A stretch of DNA of 64,000 bases, from positions 1 to 64,000 of the forward strand of contig JBGCEZ010000047.1 of the NCBI GenBank assembly GCA_045106735.1, written 5' to 3'. The DNA is from JBGCEZ01 sp045106735. Its GTDB lineage: Bacteria > Planctomycetota > Phycisphaerae > Phycisphaerales > SM1A02. The position numbers were made by a program, and so were the translations under genes. Position 1 is the first letter of the stretch, and each line of letters begins with the position of its first letter. This document shows, in pieces, positions 1 to 8,574 of this stretch. The notes beneath the pieces were generated by a model. The model did not search any database. It was not told the DNA's origin and saw nothing but the letters and a program-made list of their open reading frames with translations.

Positions 1-2
1 GC

Positions 3-3000
3 GGCGGCGGTGCTGCCCCGGCGGTCGTGGCCCCTCCTCCGGTCGTGTTGCCGGACGACGAAACAGAGTTCGTTGAGATCGAGCAACTCCAGGCTCCCGA
101 TCCGCCGAACGACCCCGATCAGCCCGACGAGCCCAACGGCGACGGCGATGGCGACGGCAATGACCCCGACGGCGGCGGCGACGACCCCGACGGCGACGGC
201 AATGACCCCGACGGCGGTGGCGACGACCCCAACGGCGGCGGCGACGACCCCGACGGCGGCGGCGATGACCCTGACGGCGGCGGCGATGACCCCGACGGCG
301 GTGGCGACGATCCCGACGGCGGCGACGGCGTGACGGCCGACTGCAACGGCAATGGCGTTGAGGACGCCGATGACATCGCGGCCGGCACCAGCCAGGACTG
401 CAACGGCAATGGCGTGCCCGACGAGTGCGAAACGTTGCCCGATACCGACGGTGACGGGACGCCCGACTGCGCGGACGGCTGCCCCAACGACCCGAACAAG
501 TCGGAGCCCGGCGACTGCGGTTGCGGGACCCCCGACACCGACACCGATGGTGACGGCGTGGCCGACTGCAACGATGGCTGCCCGAACGATCCGAACAAGT
601 CGGAGCCCGGTGACTGCGGTTGCGGCACCCCCGACGTCGACACCGACGGCGACGGCGTCCTGGACTGCAACGACGGTTGCCCCGACGATCCGAACAAGAC
701 GGAGCCCGGCGACTGCGGTTGCGGCACCCCTGACGTGGACACCGACGGCGACGGCGTGCTGGACTGCAACGACGGCTGCCCGAACGATCCCAACAAGACG
801 GATCCCGGTACCTGTGGATGCGGTGCCCCCGACATCGATACCGATGGCGACGGCGTGGCCGACTGCGGCGACTGCAACAACAACGGTATTGCCGACGATG
901 CGGACATCGCCGCCGGCACCAGCGAAGACTGCAACGGCGACGGCGTGCCCGATGAATGCCAGACGCTGATCGACAGCGACGGCGACGGGACCCCCGATTG
1001 CGCCGACGGCTGCCCCAACGATCCGAACAAGTCGGAGCCCGGCGACTGCGGCTGCGGCACGCCGGACACGGACTCCGATGGCGATGGCACGCCTGACTGC
1101 CTCGATGGTTGCCCGAACGATCCGAACAAGGTTGCCCCGGGAGCCTGCGGCTGCGGCGTGGCCGATGTTGACTCCGACGGCGATGGCGTGCTCGACTGCA
1201 TGGACGCCTGCCCGAACGACCCGAACAAGGTTCTGCCTGGCGCCTGCGGTTGCGGCGTGGCCGACACCGACTCGGATGGCGATGGGACGCCGGATTGCTT
1301 GGACAACTGCCCGGACGATCCGAACAAGACCGAGCCCGGCGCCTGCGGCTGCGGCGTGGCCGATGCCGACTCCGATGGCGACGGCGTCCTGGATTGCAAC
1401 GATGGCTGCCCGAACGATCCGAACAAGACGGATCCCGGCACCTGCGGCTGCGGTGAAGTCGATACGCCGAACTGCGAAGGCTTCGTCGACGACGAAGGCT
1501 GGACGACGTTCAGCCCGGTGACCGGATCGGCCAACCCCGACGACGACACGCGCATTCTCTACGTCAGCAACACGGGCAACGACACCACCGGTTACAGCTG
1601 GTACACGGCGGACTCGCCCCAGGTTGGCGGGGACCCGTTCAACCCGGGCAACGCGATCAACGCGTACCGCACCGTGGCCCACGCTCGTTCGTTCCTCCGC
1701 GACAACAAGCCCGACTGGCTGTTGATCGAACGCGGCGGCACGTACGAGGAGTCCTTCGGGATCTGGCGCAAGAGCGGCCGTTCGGCGGACGAACCGATGT
1801 TGATCGGGGCGTACGGCGACGGTGCGCGGCCGCGTTTCCTGACCGGTGCTTCGAGCTTCGTGGAGTCGTCGACCGGCGACCCGACCAGCTTCGTGGCTTT
1901 CGTCAGCCTGGCCGCACACGCCCACACGCGGACGGTCGATGACACGCCCCAGGGCGTCCGTTGGACCGACAACACGTCGCAGTCCGTGCTGTTCGAGGAC
2001 CTCCATCTCTCGGAGTTCCGCGACAACATGGTGCTGCAGCCGTACCCCCTGACCAACATGATTCAGGACGTGCGGATCCGCCGCTGCGTGATCGTCGACT
2101 CGTGGTCGAACGGTTCGCACTCGCAGGGCATCTTCGCCTACGACATCGACGGCCTGCTGATTGAGGAGTGCATCCTCATCCACAACGGCTGGAATGAGGA
2201 CATTGAGGCGGCCGGCGCGACGATCTTCAACCGCGACGTCTACATCAAGGACTGCCGGGACGTCGTCACCCGTGGCAACATCACCGCCCGCGGGGCGTCC
2301 GGCGGCATCCAGCAGCGGACCGGCGGCCTGTCGGAATTCAACCTTTCGATCGAGAATCCGATCGCGGTGAGCTTCGGCCACCTCGAGAACTCGCTCGACT
2401 GGGAGAGCACGGGGGCGATTCGCTACAACGTGGCGATCGATTCGCGGGACATCGGCAACGCACCGCGCGGCCAGGCGTTCAAGGTCAACCGCACCGCCCT
2501 CGGCGTAATCGTGGAGGAGAACATCGTCACCGGCAACACCTTGGGCACCGGCAGCACGATGGGCTTTGAGATTCGCGATTCGGCCGGAACGATCGTCCGA
2601 AACAACATCATCCACGACTGGATGGAAACGGACTACGTGCAGTCATGGGGCGCCCGCGGCGATGGCATCCTGATCCGCGGCGGCAACACCGCGCTGCAGA
2701 TCAACGGCAACCTGATCTGGCAGCCCAATGGCGGCTACGGCATTGGCATCGAGGGTGGCTTCAGCAGCGAGTACGCCTTCTGGGACAACCACTACTACTC
2801 GACGAACCAGGCGAACATCCAGCACCGCAACCCGAGCTGGCTCTCGCACGCCCAGTGGGCGAGCGGATCGGGCGAGACCGGCATGATCACCACCGAGCCG
2901 ACGTTCGACGCCGGTGGGGACGGCCAGACGCCGACCATCGCCGGGTATCTGGACTCGATCGGCATGGATGGATCGGTCGACGAGTTCCTGGCCGCGGTGC

Positions 3001-3128
3001 GGCAGCAGCGGAAGGGATCCTGGAACCCGGCCTTGACCAGCTACGAGGTGATCACCTTCATCCGCGGGGAATTCGATCGCGAAACCCCGGTTCCGGCCGA
3101 TCTTGAACAGGCGGGCTTCGGCGGCTGA
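3..3128 (+). CDS. secreted calcium-binding-repeat / right-handed beta-helix protein (5' partial)
   Basis: The reading frame is open from the window edge, so the true start and any signal peptide lie upstream; an internal GTG at 27 is only a fallback start. Visible order: a DDPDGGG-type low-complexity linker (about 120-330), then repeats of the DTDGDGVxDCNDGCPNDPNK type with a GDCGCG spacer (thrombospondin type-3-like Ca-binding units), interrupted twice by DCNGNGVxDxxDIAxGTS modules that resemble EF-hand/dockerin loops common in planctomycete surface proteins. From about 1480 to 3100 follows a domain with repeated G-x-x-I-x-x-N and I-x-x-N-I-I patterns typical of parallel beta-helix proteins (polysaccharide-binding or lyase folds). 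No PEP-CTERM-like tail is present. Role at the cell surface, in adhesion or polysaccharide binding, is inferred; no catalytic residues could be assigned. Confidence 0.8.
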   Translation, partial: GGGAAPAVVAPPPVVLPDDETEFVEIEQLQAPDPPNDPDQPDEPNGDGDGDGNDPDGGGDDPDGDGNDPDGGGDDPNGGGDDPDGGGDDPDGGGDDPDGGGDDPDGGDGVTADCNGNGVEDADDIAAGTSQDCNGNGVPDECETLPDTDGDGTPDCADGCPNDPNKSEPGDCGCGTPDTDTDGDGVADCNDGCPNDPNKSEPGDCGCGTPDVDTDGDGVLDCNDGCPDDPNKTEPGDCGCGTPDVDTDGDGVLDCNDGCPNDPNKTDPGTCGCGAPDIDTDGDGVADCGDCNNNGIADDADIAAGTSEDCNGDGVPDECQTLIDSDGDGTPDCADGCPNDPNKSEPGDCGCGTPDTDSDGDGTPDCLDGCPNDPNKVAPGACGCGVADVDSDGDGVLDCMDACPNDPNKVLPGACGCGVADTDSDGDGTPDCLDNCPDDPNKTEPGACGCGVADADSDGDGVLDCNDGCPNDPNKTDPGTCGCGEVDTPNCEGFVDDEGWTTFSPVTGSANPDDDTRILYVSNTGNDTTGYSWYTADSPQVGGDPFNPGNAINAYRTVAHARSFLRDNKPDWLLIERGGTYEESFGIWRKSGRSADEPMLIGAYGDGARPRFLTGASSFVESSTGDPTSFVAFVSLAAHAHTRTVDDTPQGVRWTDNTSQSVLFEDLHLSEFRDNMVLQPYPLTNMIQDVRIRRCVIVDSWSNGSHSQGIFAYDIDGLLIEECILIHNGWNEDIEAAGATIFNRDVYIKDCRDVVTRGNITARGASGGIQQRTGGLSEFNLSIENPIAVSFGHLENSLDWESTGAIRYNVAIDSRDIGNAPRGQAFKVNRTALGVIVEENIVTGNTLGTGSTMGFEIRDSAGTIVRNNIIHDWMETDYVQSWGARGDGILIRGGNTALQINGNLIWQPNGGYGIGIEGGFSSEYAFWDNHYYSTNQANIQHRNPSWLSHAQWASGSGETGMITTEPTFDAGGDGQTPTIAGYLDSIGMDGSVDEFLAAVRQQRKGSWNPALTSYEVITFIRGEFDRETPVPADLEQAGFGG

Positions 3129-3514
3129 TCGCCGGGGCCTGACGGGGTCATCGCTCGGATCGCGGCTGGTCCGCGAGCCGATCCCGGCCAATCGACGGCC
3201 AATCGACGGCCAGTCGACGGCCAGATCCCGTTCGGATCATGCACCGATCGGACCCGTCCGGGGAATCCACCCCGGATCGGCTACCCGGTCGGGACCTCGG
3301 ATCCCTATCCTTCTGCCCCGGCAGCGGGGCTCGGGATCCCGGATACTGGGCGGCCACGGGGCTCGCTCGGCACAGACTCATCGGCGTTCGCCGGGTTCCA
3401 GGGGGATCCCGGCGTCCGTCGTCTTCGCTTTCCGCCACTGGTGGTGGAAGGCATTTCCCAGGGTGCGCGAGCGAGCCGTCCGACGGTTCCTCCCGCAATC
3501 GAGGCAGCACTCCG
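3129..3514. other. intergenic gap before the EPS locus
   Basis: 386 bp with the 11-bp repeat near its left end. The GT frame continues open upstream to 3239, but that stretch has no family-like sequence, so I read it as leader. A promoter for the EPS operon is expected here; I see no clear consensus boxes. Confidence 0.5.
3186..3229. repeat. 11-bp tandem repeat, about 4 copies
   Basis: Unit ggccaatcgac, repeated as ggccaatcgac, ggccaatcgac, ggccagtcgac, ggccagatccc. It lies in the gap behind the beta-helix gene. The period is not a multiple of three, which argues against a coding origin. Confidence 0.8.
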
Positions 3515-4588
3515 ATGATCGGCCTGCACAACGCCCACAAGAGCGTGGCCCGCCACGTGATCGGCCGCGAGACGGCCAAGAAGGTCCTTTCGCCGCTTCT
3601 GCGGTGGGATCGGCCCAAGCCCGGTCAGCTGACCGACGGCTGGAGCCTGATCCTGGGCGCGCCGTGGGACCTCCGGGCCATCCTCGACGTCAACCTGATG
3701 TTCCTGGACCGCGTGGACCGCACCGGCCTCTCGGCCATCCACGTCGTCTTCGATCGCATGCACCGCGATGGCATGGACCAGGTGGCCGAGGAAGCCCGGC
3801 AGCGCTGGCCTGACCTGCCGATGCGCTTTCATCACTATCGCGGCATGGCCGGCAAGCTCGTCGAGAAGATCGACGTGTCGACGTTCTACAACTCGATGAA
3901 CTGCTCCATCGCCCTGGCCGCGATGGATACGCAGTACGCCGTCCTGCACGACTTCGACCTGTATCCGCTGCGGCCGGACCACTTCACCCGGCTCATCGAC
4001 CGGATGCGAAACGAGCAGCTGCACTTCTGCGGCGTCGAACGCACCCGCTACGACGGCCTCGGCCAGGATGACAACGTGCTGGGCACCTGGGGCCTGGGCA
4101 TGGACGTCGGTTGGCTGCGCAGCAACTGGAAGCCGATCGACATCTTCCACCGCGTCGAACGCATCCGCGGCGAGATGGTGATGCTCGACCCCTTCGCGAG
4201 CGTGCAGCTTCGCACGGACAAGCGCGAACTGGTGGCCGAGCCGTCGGACGAAGACTTCTGCCACGTACGGAATCTCTGCAGCACCTACCTGCGATTCACG
4301 CGGCAGCAGCCGGTGAAGATTGCGTGGCGACTGCACTACCTCTGGTACCTCGAAGCACTGTCCGAACATCGCACGCTTGAGCCGATCGTCGCCCAGATGG
4401 CGGAGGCGACCTCGCGGCGTCTGTCGGTCGACGGGATCGATCAAGACTTCGAGGGCGTGGATCCCACGTGCGCGAACGTCCTGCGCGATGAGCTGTTCCG
4501 CATGGACACCGTCATCCACGGCGACGTGCAGGATGCCACGCGAGCCTTCGTCGAAGGCTTCGCCACGTTCCTCGAACGCACGGCCTGA
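3515..4588 (+). CDS. putative glycosyltransferase, GT-A-like, first gene of EPS locus
   Basis: 357 aa from ATG 3515 (MIGLHNAHK), with a weak gagg about 10 bases upstream; the longer open frame from 3239 gives an arginine- and proline-rich, non-conserved extension. The protein carries AVLHDFDLYPLRPDHF (about residues 143-158), a DxD-type motif as used by GT-A enzymes to bind metal and nucleotide sugar, and a later DDNVLGTWGLGMDVGWL segment similar to the GW-region of galactosyltransferase-like GT7/GT27 families. No membrane segment is evident, so it is likely cytoplasmic. Its place directly before a polysaccharide deacetylase and a run of glycosyltransferases supports a role in exopolysaccharide assembly. 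Donor and acceptor cannot be told from the sequence. Confidence 0.65.
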   Translation: MIGLHNAHKSVARHVIGRETAKKVLSPLLRWDRPKPGQLTDGWSLILGAPWDLRAILDVNLMFLDRVDRTGLSAIHVVFDRMHRDGMDQVAEEARQRWPDLPMRFHHYRGMAGKLVEKIDVSTFYNSMNCSIALAAMDTQYAVLHDFDLYPLRPDHFTRLIDRMRNEQLHFCGVERTRYDGLGQDDNVLGTWGLGMDVGWLRSNWKPIDIFHRVERIRGEMVMLDPFASVQLRTDKRELVAEPSDEDFCHVRNLCSTYLRFTRQQPVKIAWRLHYLWYLEALSEHRTLEPIVAQMAEATSRRLSVDGIDQDFEGVDPTCANVLRDELFRMDTVIHGDVQDATRAFVEGFATFLERTA

Positions 4589-4599
4589 ACCAGCGGCGG

Positions 4600-5676
4600 G
4601 TGGACAAGCGGTCCGTGAGCACCACATCAGAGATCATCGATCGGGCGATGGCCGCGGCGGGCGCGCTGCGAGTGGCCCGTTCGCGCGCTCGCACCGGCCT
4701 GACCATCCTCATGTACCACCGCGTGCTGCCGGCGGCGGAGGCCGCGCAGACCGAGCCGCGGAACTTGGTCGTGGACGCCGAGTGTTTCGCCCGGCAAATG
4801 GATGAACTCGCGCGGACGGCCGAGGTCGTCACCGTGGGCGAAGCGATGGCCGGCGGCGAATCGGGGCTCACCGCCCGCACCGGCCGGCCGCGGGTGGCCG
4901 TGACCTTTGACGACGGATACCTGGACAACGCGGAACACGCCGCACCGATCATGGAAGCGCGGGGGCTGCGCGGGACGTTTTTCGTCACCAGCGGCTTCGT
5001 GGCCGGCACGCCCATGTGGCTGGACCGAGCGGTGGCCATCGCCGCGGGGGAAGGCGGGGCCGGGCTCCGGGCCGAGCTCGACCTGCCGGCGAGCGCTCCG
5101 CTCGACCCCGTCCTGGGCCGGGTGAAGCGGCGGCCGGCCGACGAGCGCGACGCCATCCTGGACCGCCACGCCAATCCCAGTGACGCCGCCAGTGATGCCG
5201 CCAATGACGCCCCCGGTGACGCCCCCGGTGACGCCGTCAGTGTCGCCGCCTGCCCGCCGGCCATGCGTCCGGCCGATCTGCAGCGGCTCGCCGGCGCCGG
5301 GCACGAGATCGGCGGGCACACGGTGACCCATCCGATCCTGATCCACGAAGAACCCGCGCGGATTCGGCGCGAGTTGGCGGAGAACCGTGCCGCGCTCGAG
5401 GAATGGGCCGGCGTTCCGGTGACCGGACTGGCGTGGCCCAACGGGGACGCCGACGAGACGGTGCGGGCGATCGCCCGCGAGTGTGGGTACGCCTGGAGTT
5501 GCGCGACCCGGCGAGGCCGGGCGACGGCCGTCGACGATCCGATGGACCTGCCACGGCGCATGATCGGTCCCTGCTCGGCGCCGGGGCACGCGGTAGGATC
5601 CTGCCGCGCGGCATTTGCCGCCGAAGTCTGGGGCGTCCACGACGGCCTGCGCCGCCTGATTCGGAGGTTCCGGTGA
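4600..5676 (+). CDS. polysaccharide deacetylase (NodB homology domain)
   Basis: 358 aa from GTG 4600; a second GTG at 4615 is possible. It shows the N-terminal MYHRVLP block, VTFDDGYLDN (motif 1, with the metal-binding and catalytic aspartates) followed by RGTFFVTSGFV, and GHEIGGHTVTHPIL (motif 2, H-x3-H) and a late WPNGDAD block. These are the hallmarks of the carbohydrate esterase 4 family, which removes N- or O-acetyl groups from sugars in exopolysaccharide or peptidoglycan. Many exosortase/EPS loci contain such a gene. There is no convincing signal peptide, so the site of action is unclear. Between the motifs lies a variable DAASDAANDAPGDAPGDA segment (5160-5240), a low-complexity insertion that other CE4 enzymes lack. 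It follows the first GT after 11 bp and overlaps the next gene. Confidence 0.88.
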   Translation: MDKRSVSTTSEIIDRAMAAAGALRVARSRARTGLTILMYHRVLPAAEAAQTEPRNLVVDAECFARQMDELARTAEVVTVGEAMAGGESGLTARTGRPRVAVTFDDGYLDNAEHAAPIMEARGLRGTFFVTSGFVAGTPMWLDRAVAIAAGEGGAGLRAELDLPASAPLDPVLGRVKRRPADERDAILDRHANPSDAASDAANDAPGDAPGDAVSVAACPPAMRPADLQRLAGAGHEIGGHTVTHPILIHEEPARIRRELAENRAALEEWAGVPVTGLAWPNGDADETVRAIARECGYAWSCATRRGRATAVDDPMDLPRRMIGPCSAPGHAVGSCRAAFAAEVWGVHDGLRRLIRRFR

Positions 5677-6413
5677 ATCCATCGCGCGTGCATCTCGAAC
5701 GGGGGATCGCCGCCTTCGCCGCCTCGCTTCCCGAAGGAGCCCGCGTCCTCGATGTGGGAGCTGGCGACTGCCGCTACAAGCCCGTCTTCGAAGGCCGGGC
5801 CTACGAGTCATCCGATTTCGCCAGTGTGCCCGGCAAGCGGTACGCCGAACTGGATCACATCTGCGACATCACGGCGATTCCGGTCGAGGACGGCCGCTAC
5901 CAAGGCGTGCTCTGCTCGCAGGTACTGGCCCACGTTCCCGATCCGGTGGCCGCCGCCCGCGAGCTCGCCCGCGTCCTGGCTCCCGGCGGCGAGCTCTGGT
6001 TGTCGGCCCCGCTGTACTTTCAGCCCAATGAGCCCCCGTACGACTTTCACCGATTCACGCGGTACGGCCTCGCCCGGATTGCCGAAGAAGCGGGTCTGGA
6101 GGTCATCTCGATCGAGCCTCTGGATGGCTATGCCGCGGCGGCCGCGTATTCCTTGCGCATGGGCTTCCGCGGGCTGCCTCTCCGTGGGTCCGCCTACGGC
6201 GGCGGGGTGGCCGGTTGGATGACCGTGCTCGCCGTGGCCCTCAGCCGTCCCTGGATGGCCGCTTTCTCCGAACTGCTCGCCCGGGCCGACGTACGGCACC
6301 GGATCACCGACGGACCGATCTGCAAGAACTACGTCCTCCGGGCTCGCCATCCCGGCGATTCGGACGCCGCCAGATCGCCCGCCAGCCCGTCCTCCGCGGA
6401 GACTTCGGCATGA
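5673..6413 (+). CDS. SAM-dependent class I methyltransferase
   Basis: 246 aa from GTG 5673, which overlaps the upstream TGA (GTGA). Motif I is VLDVGAGDCRYKP (SAM-binding glycine loop, about residues 26-38), the post-I acidic region follows, and VLCSQVLAHVPDP with ELARVLAPGGELWLSAP forms the motif II/III region typical of Methyltransf_11 enzymes. The C-terminus holds hydrophobic stretches (VAGWMTVLAVALSRPWMAA) that may touch the membrane. The enzyme probably methylates a sugar or a lipid-linked intermediate of the exopolysaccharide; the substrate is inferred only from the position between a deacetylase and a pyruvyl-transferase-like gene. Confidence 0.82.
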   Translation: MNPSRVHLERGIAAFAASLPEGARVLDVGAGDCRYKPVFEGRAYESSDFASVPGKRYAELDHICDITAIPVEDGRYQGVLCSQVLAHVPDPVAAARELARVLAPGGELWLSAPLYFQPNEPPYDFHRFTRYGLARIAEEAGLEVISIEPLDGYAAAAAYSLRMGFRGLPLRGSAYGGGVAGWMTVLAVALSRPWMAAFSELLARADVRHRITDGPICKNYVLRARHPGDSDAARSPASPSSAETSA

Positions 6414-7447
6414 CCAACGCCACCGACCAGCCGGCGTCCGCTTCCCCCGGCACCGTGCGCGAGCAACGGGTGCGCGAGTTCTTCGAGGACTTCCGCGGCG
6501 CCCGCGTCTGCCATCCGGAGCTCGTCAACGACAAGGGCGTGCTCGTTGGGAACAACGGTGACCGGCTCATGGTCCTGGGCACCGACCGGCTCTACAACGA
6601 CTTTGGCGTCGAGCGCGTGGAAGACCCGGCCAAGGCTGATCTGATCGCCATCGGCGGCAATGGCGGCATGCACGAGCGCTTCACCTGGATCCCGCGGATC
6701 TTCGAACACCACAACCGCACGTATCCCGGCACGCCGCTGGTGATTCTGCCGTCAACGTTCCACTACCCCACGCGTCCGTTCCAGGAGTTGATCTCGACCG
6801 AGCGCACCGCGCCGCTGACGATCTTCTGCCGCGAGCGATACAGCGCCGAACAACTGGTCCACCGCCACCAGCTTCCCGACGGCGTCGACGTGCGACTCGA
6901 CCGGGACATGGCCTTTGAACTCGAGGGCACCGATCTGATCAAGGGACTGCAGGGCCGCACCGGCCAGCACGTCTTGATGATCGAACGCGTGGACGTGGAA
7001 CATCCGTCGGTCCGCATGAACCCGCGCCGGCTCGGCCTGCGGGGCCGCATCTCCAAGCGCATGCCCGACGGCCTCAAGAAGATGCTGTACCCGCTCGTGG
7101 TGCGGCACCGATCGCGGCAGGTCACGCCGTTCCGGCAACGCTGCGAGCAGCTCCTGGCCGAACACCACCCCGAATTCGCCTCGCTGCCGGTCATCGCCAA
7201 GGACATCAGCAGCGTCAACACCTGCAGCTTCGAGGAGTTCTGCGAACTGACGGCGGATGCCGCGGTCGTGTTCTCGACGCGGCTCCACGGCGGCATCTTC
7301 TCGAGCCTGGTCGACCGTCCGACGTTCATCTTCGAAGGTCCGTACCACAAGATCCGCGGCATCTGGGAGTACGCCCTCGCCGACCACCCGCAGGTGACCT
7401 TCGTGCCATTGGCCGACGGTGAACAGCCGGCCGAGGACGCGACGTGA
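6410..7447 (+). CDS. polysaccharide pyruvyl transferase family protein
   Basis: 345 aa; ATG 6410 overlaps the preceding stop (ATGA). Key regions are NNGDRLMVLGTDRLYNDFG near the N-terminus, LIAIGGNGGMHERF, LVILPSTFHYP, and FSTRLHGGIFSSLVDRPTF near the C-terminus. The last is the S/T-RLHG-x-IF signature of the PS_pyruv_trans family (CsaB/WcaK type), which moves the enolpyruvyl group of PEP to a sugar and so gives the polysaccharide a negative charge. No membrane segment is seen. Family membership is firm. That it acts on the polymer of this locus is inferred from the tight operon. Confidence 0.82.
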   Translation: MTNATDQPASASPGTVREQRVREFFEDFRGARVCHPELVNDKGVLVGNNGDRLMVLGTDRLYNDFGVERVEDPAKADLIAIGGNGGMHERFTWIPRIFEHHNRTYPGTPLVILPSTFHYPTRPFQELISTERTAPLTIFCRERYSAEQLVHRHQLPDGVDVRLDRDMAFELEGTDLIKGLQGRTGQHVLMIERVDVEHPSVRMNPRRLGLRGRISKRMPDGLKKMLYPLVVRHRSRQVTPFRQRCEQLLAEHHPEFASLPVIAKDISSVNTCSFEEFCELTADAAVVFSTRLHGGIFSSLVDRPTFIFEGPYHKIRGIWEYALADHPQVTFVPLADGEQPAEDAT

Positions 7448-8574
7448 TCGTCCAGTTGATCGGTCGGCTTGGACGCGGGGGCGCCCAGCGCGTCGCCTGC
7501 GTGCTCGCGGCCGGCATTGCCGAAACGGGGGCGCGGTCGGCGGCGGTCGCCTTGCTGGCCGGCGGCGACGCCGAAGCCGAGGGGGCCGCGCCGGCGGAGA
7601 TCCACTGCCTGGGAGCCGAACGCGGCAACCCGGCCACCGTGCTGCGGGCCGCGGCCCGGCTCCGGCGGATGATCGTGCGCGAAGGCGTGCGAGCGGTGCA
7701 CGTGCACGGACGGGACTGCTTGCCGGTCGCGGTCCTGGCCACCCGCGGCCTGGGATCGCGGCGCCCGGTGCTGGCATTCACCTGGCACGATTCGACCAGC
7801 GTGCTCGGCGGGGGCCGTGCGGCGCTCGCCCTGGCCCGCGCGTCCTTGGCTCGCTGCGACTTGATCTACGGATCGTCGGCCAGCGTGGCCGAACGGCTCG
7901 GCGCCCGCGCCGGACTCGACACGGTCAGCTCGTTTCGCAATGGCGTGCCGATTCGCCCCGAGACCACCGGCCTGACCGCCGATCCGCCGTTGATCGTGTG
8001 GCTCGGCCGCCTGGTGCCGGAAAAGGACCCCGAGGCCTTTCTCGAGGCCATCGGCGCGCTGCACGCTTCGGGCCGGCGGGTGCGGGCGGTGCTTGGCGGC
8101 GAATCGCCCTCGCGCGACGGTCGCTACCGCGGCGAACTGGAAGCCCGGGCCGCGAGCATGGGCTTGGCCGACGTCATCCGCTTGCCCGGCTGGATCGATG
8201 ACCCCGACGCGATCCTGCGGGACGCGGCGATCACGGTGCAGACCTCGCGCAGCGAAGGCCTGAGCATGGCCCTCCTGGAACAGATGATGAACGGCCTGGC
8301 CATCGTCGCCACCGACGTCGGCGACACCGGCGAGGTCATCCAGCCCGAAGAAACCGGCTTGCTCGTCCCGGCCGAGGATCCGGCCGCGCTCGTGGCCGCC
8401 CTGGAGCGCGTGGTCGACGATGTCGCGCTGCGCGAGCGGCTTGGCTCGACGGCTCGCGCGATCGCGGTCGAAGAACTCAGCACCGTGGCCATGGCCCGGC
8501 GAGCACTCGAAGCCTACGACGCGGCGGCCGGCCGGCGTTCCGCCGCGACGTCGGAAGGAGTCGCCGCGACGTGA
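7444..8574 (+). CDS. glycosyltransferase family 4 (GT-B)
   Basis: 376 aa from GTG 7444 (GTGA overlap). The N-terminus MIVQLIGRLGRGGAQRVACVLA has the glycine-rich loop and G-G-A-x-R pattern of GT4 acceptor domains. The C-terminal half has PPLIVWLGRLVPEKDPEAF, a donor-domain entry motif, and TSRSEGLSMALLEQMMNG, the E-x7-E motif that binds the nucleotide sugar. Length and domain order are normal for GT4. It should add one sugar to the lipid-linked repeat at the cytoplasmic face of the membrane. Sugar identity is unknown. Confidence 0.9.
   Translation: MIVQLIGRLGRGGAQRVACVLAAGIAETGARSAAVALLAGGDAEAEGAAPAEIHCLGAERGNPATVLRAAARLRRMIVREGVRAVHVHGRDCLPVAVLATRGLGSRRPVLAFTWHDSTSVLGGGRAALALARASLARCDLIYGSSASVAERLGARAGLDTVSSFRNGVPIRPETTGLTADPPLIVWLGRLVPEKDPEAFLEAIGALHASGRRVRAVLGGESPSRDGRYRGELEARAASMGLADVIRLPGWIDDPDAILRDAAITVQTSRSEGLSMALLEQMMNGLAIVATDVGDTGEVIQPEETGLLVPAEDPAALVAALERVVDDVALRERLGSTARAIAVEELSTVAMARRALEAYDAAAGRRSAATSEGVAAT

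Noticed and set aside
119..1555. 478-codon - strand frame opposite the calcium repeats
   Set aside because: It is the exact antisense of the repeats, reading as Ser/Pro/Gln repeats, with no signal or domain.
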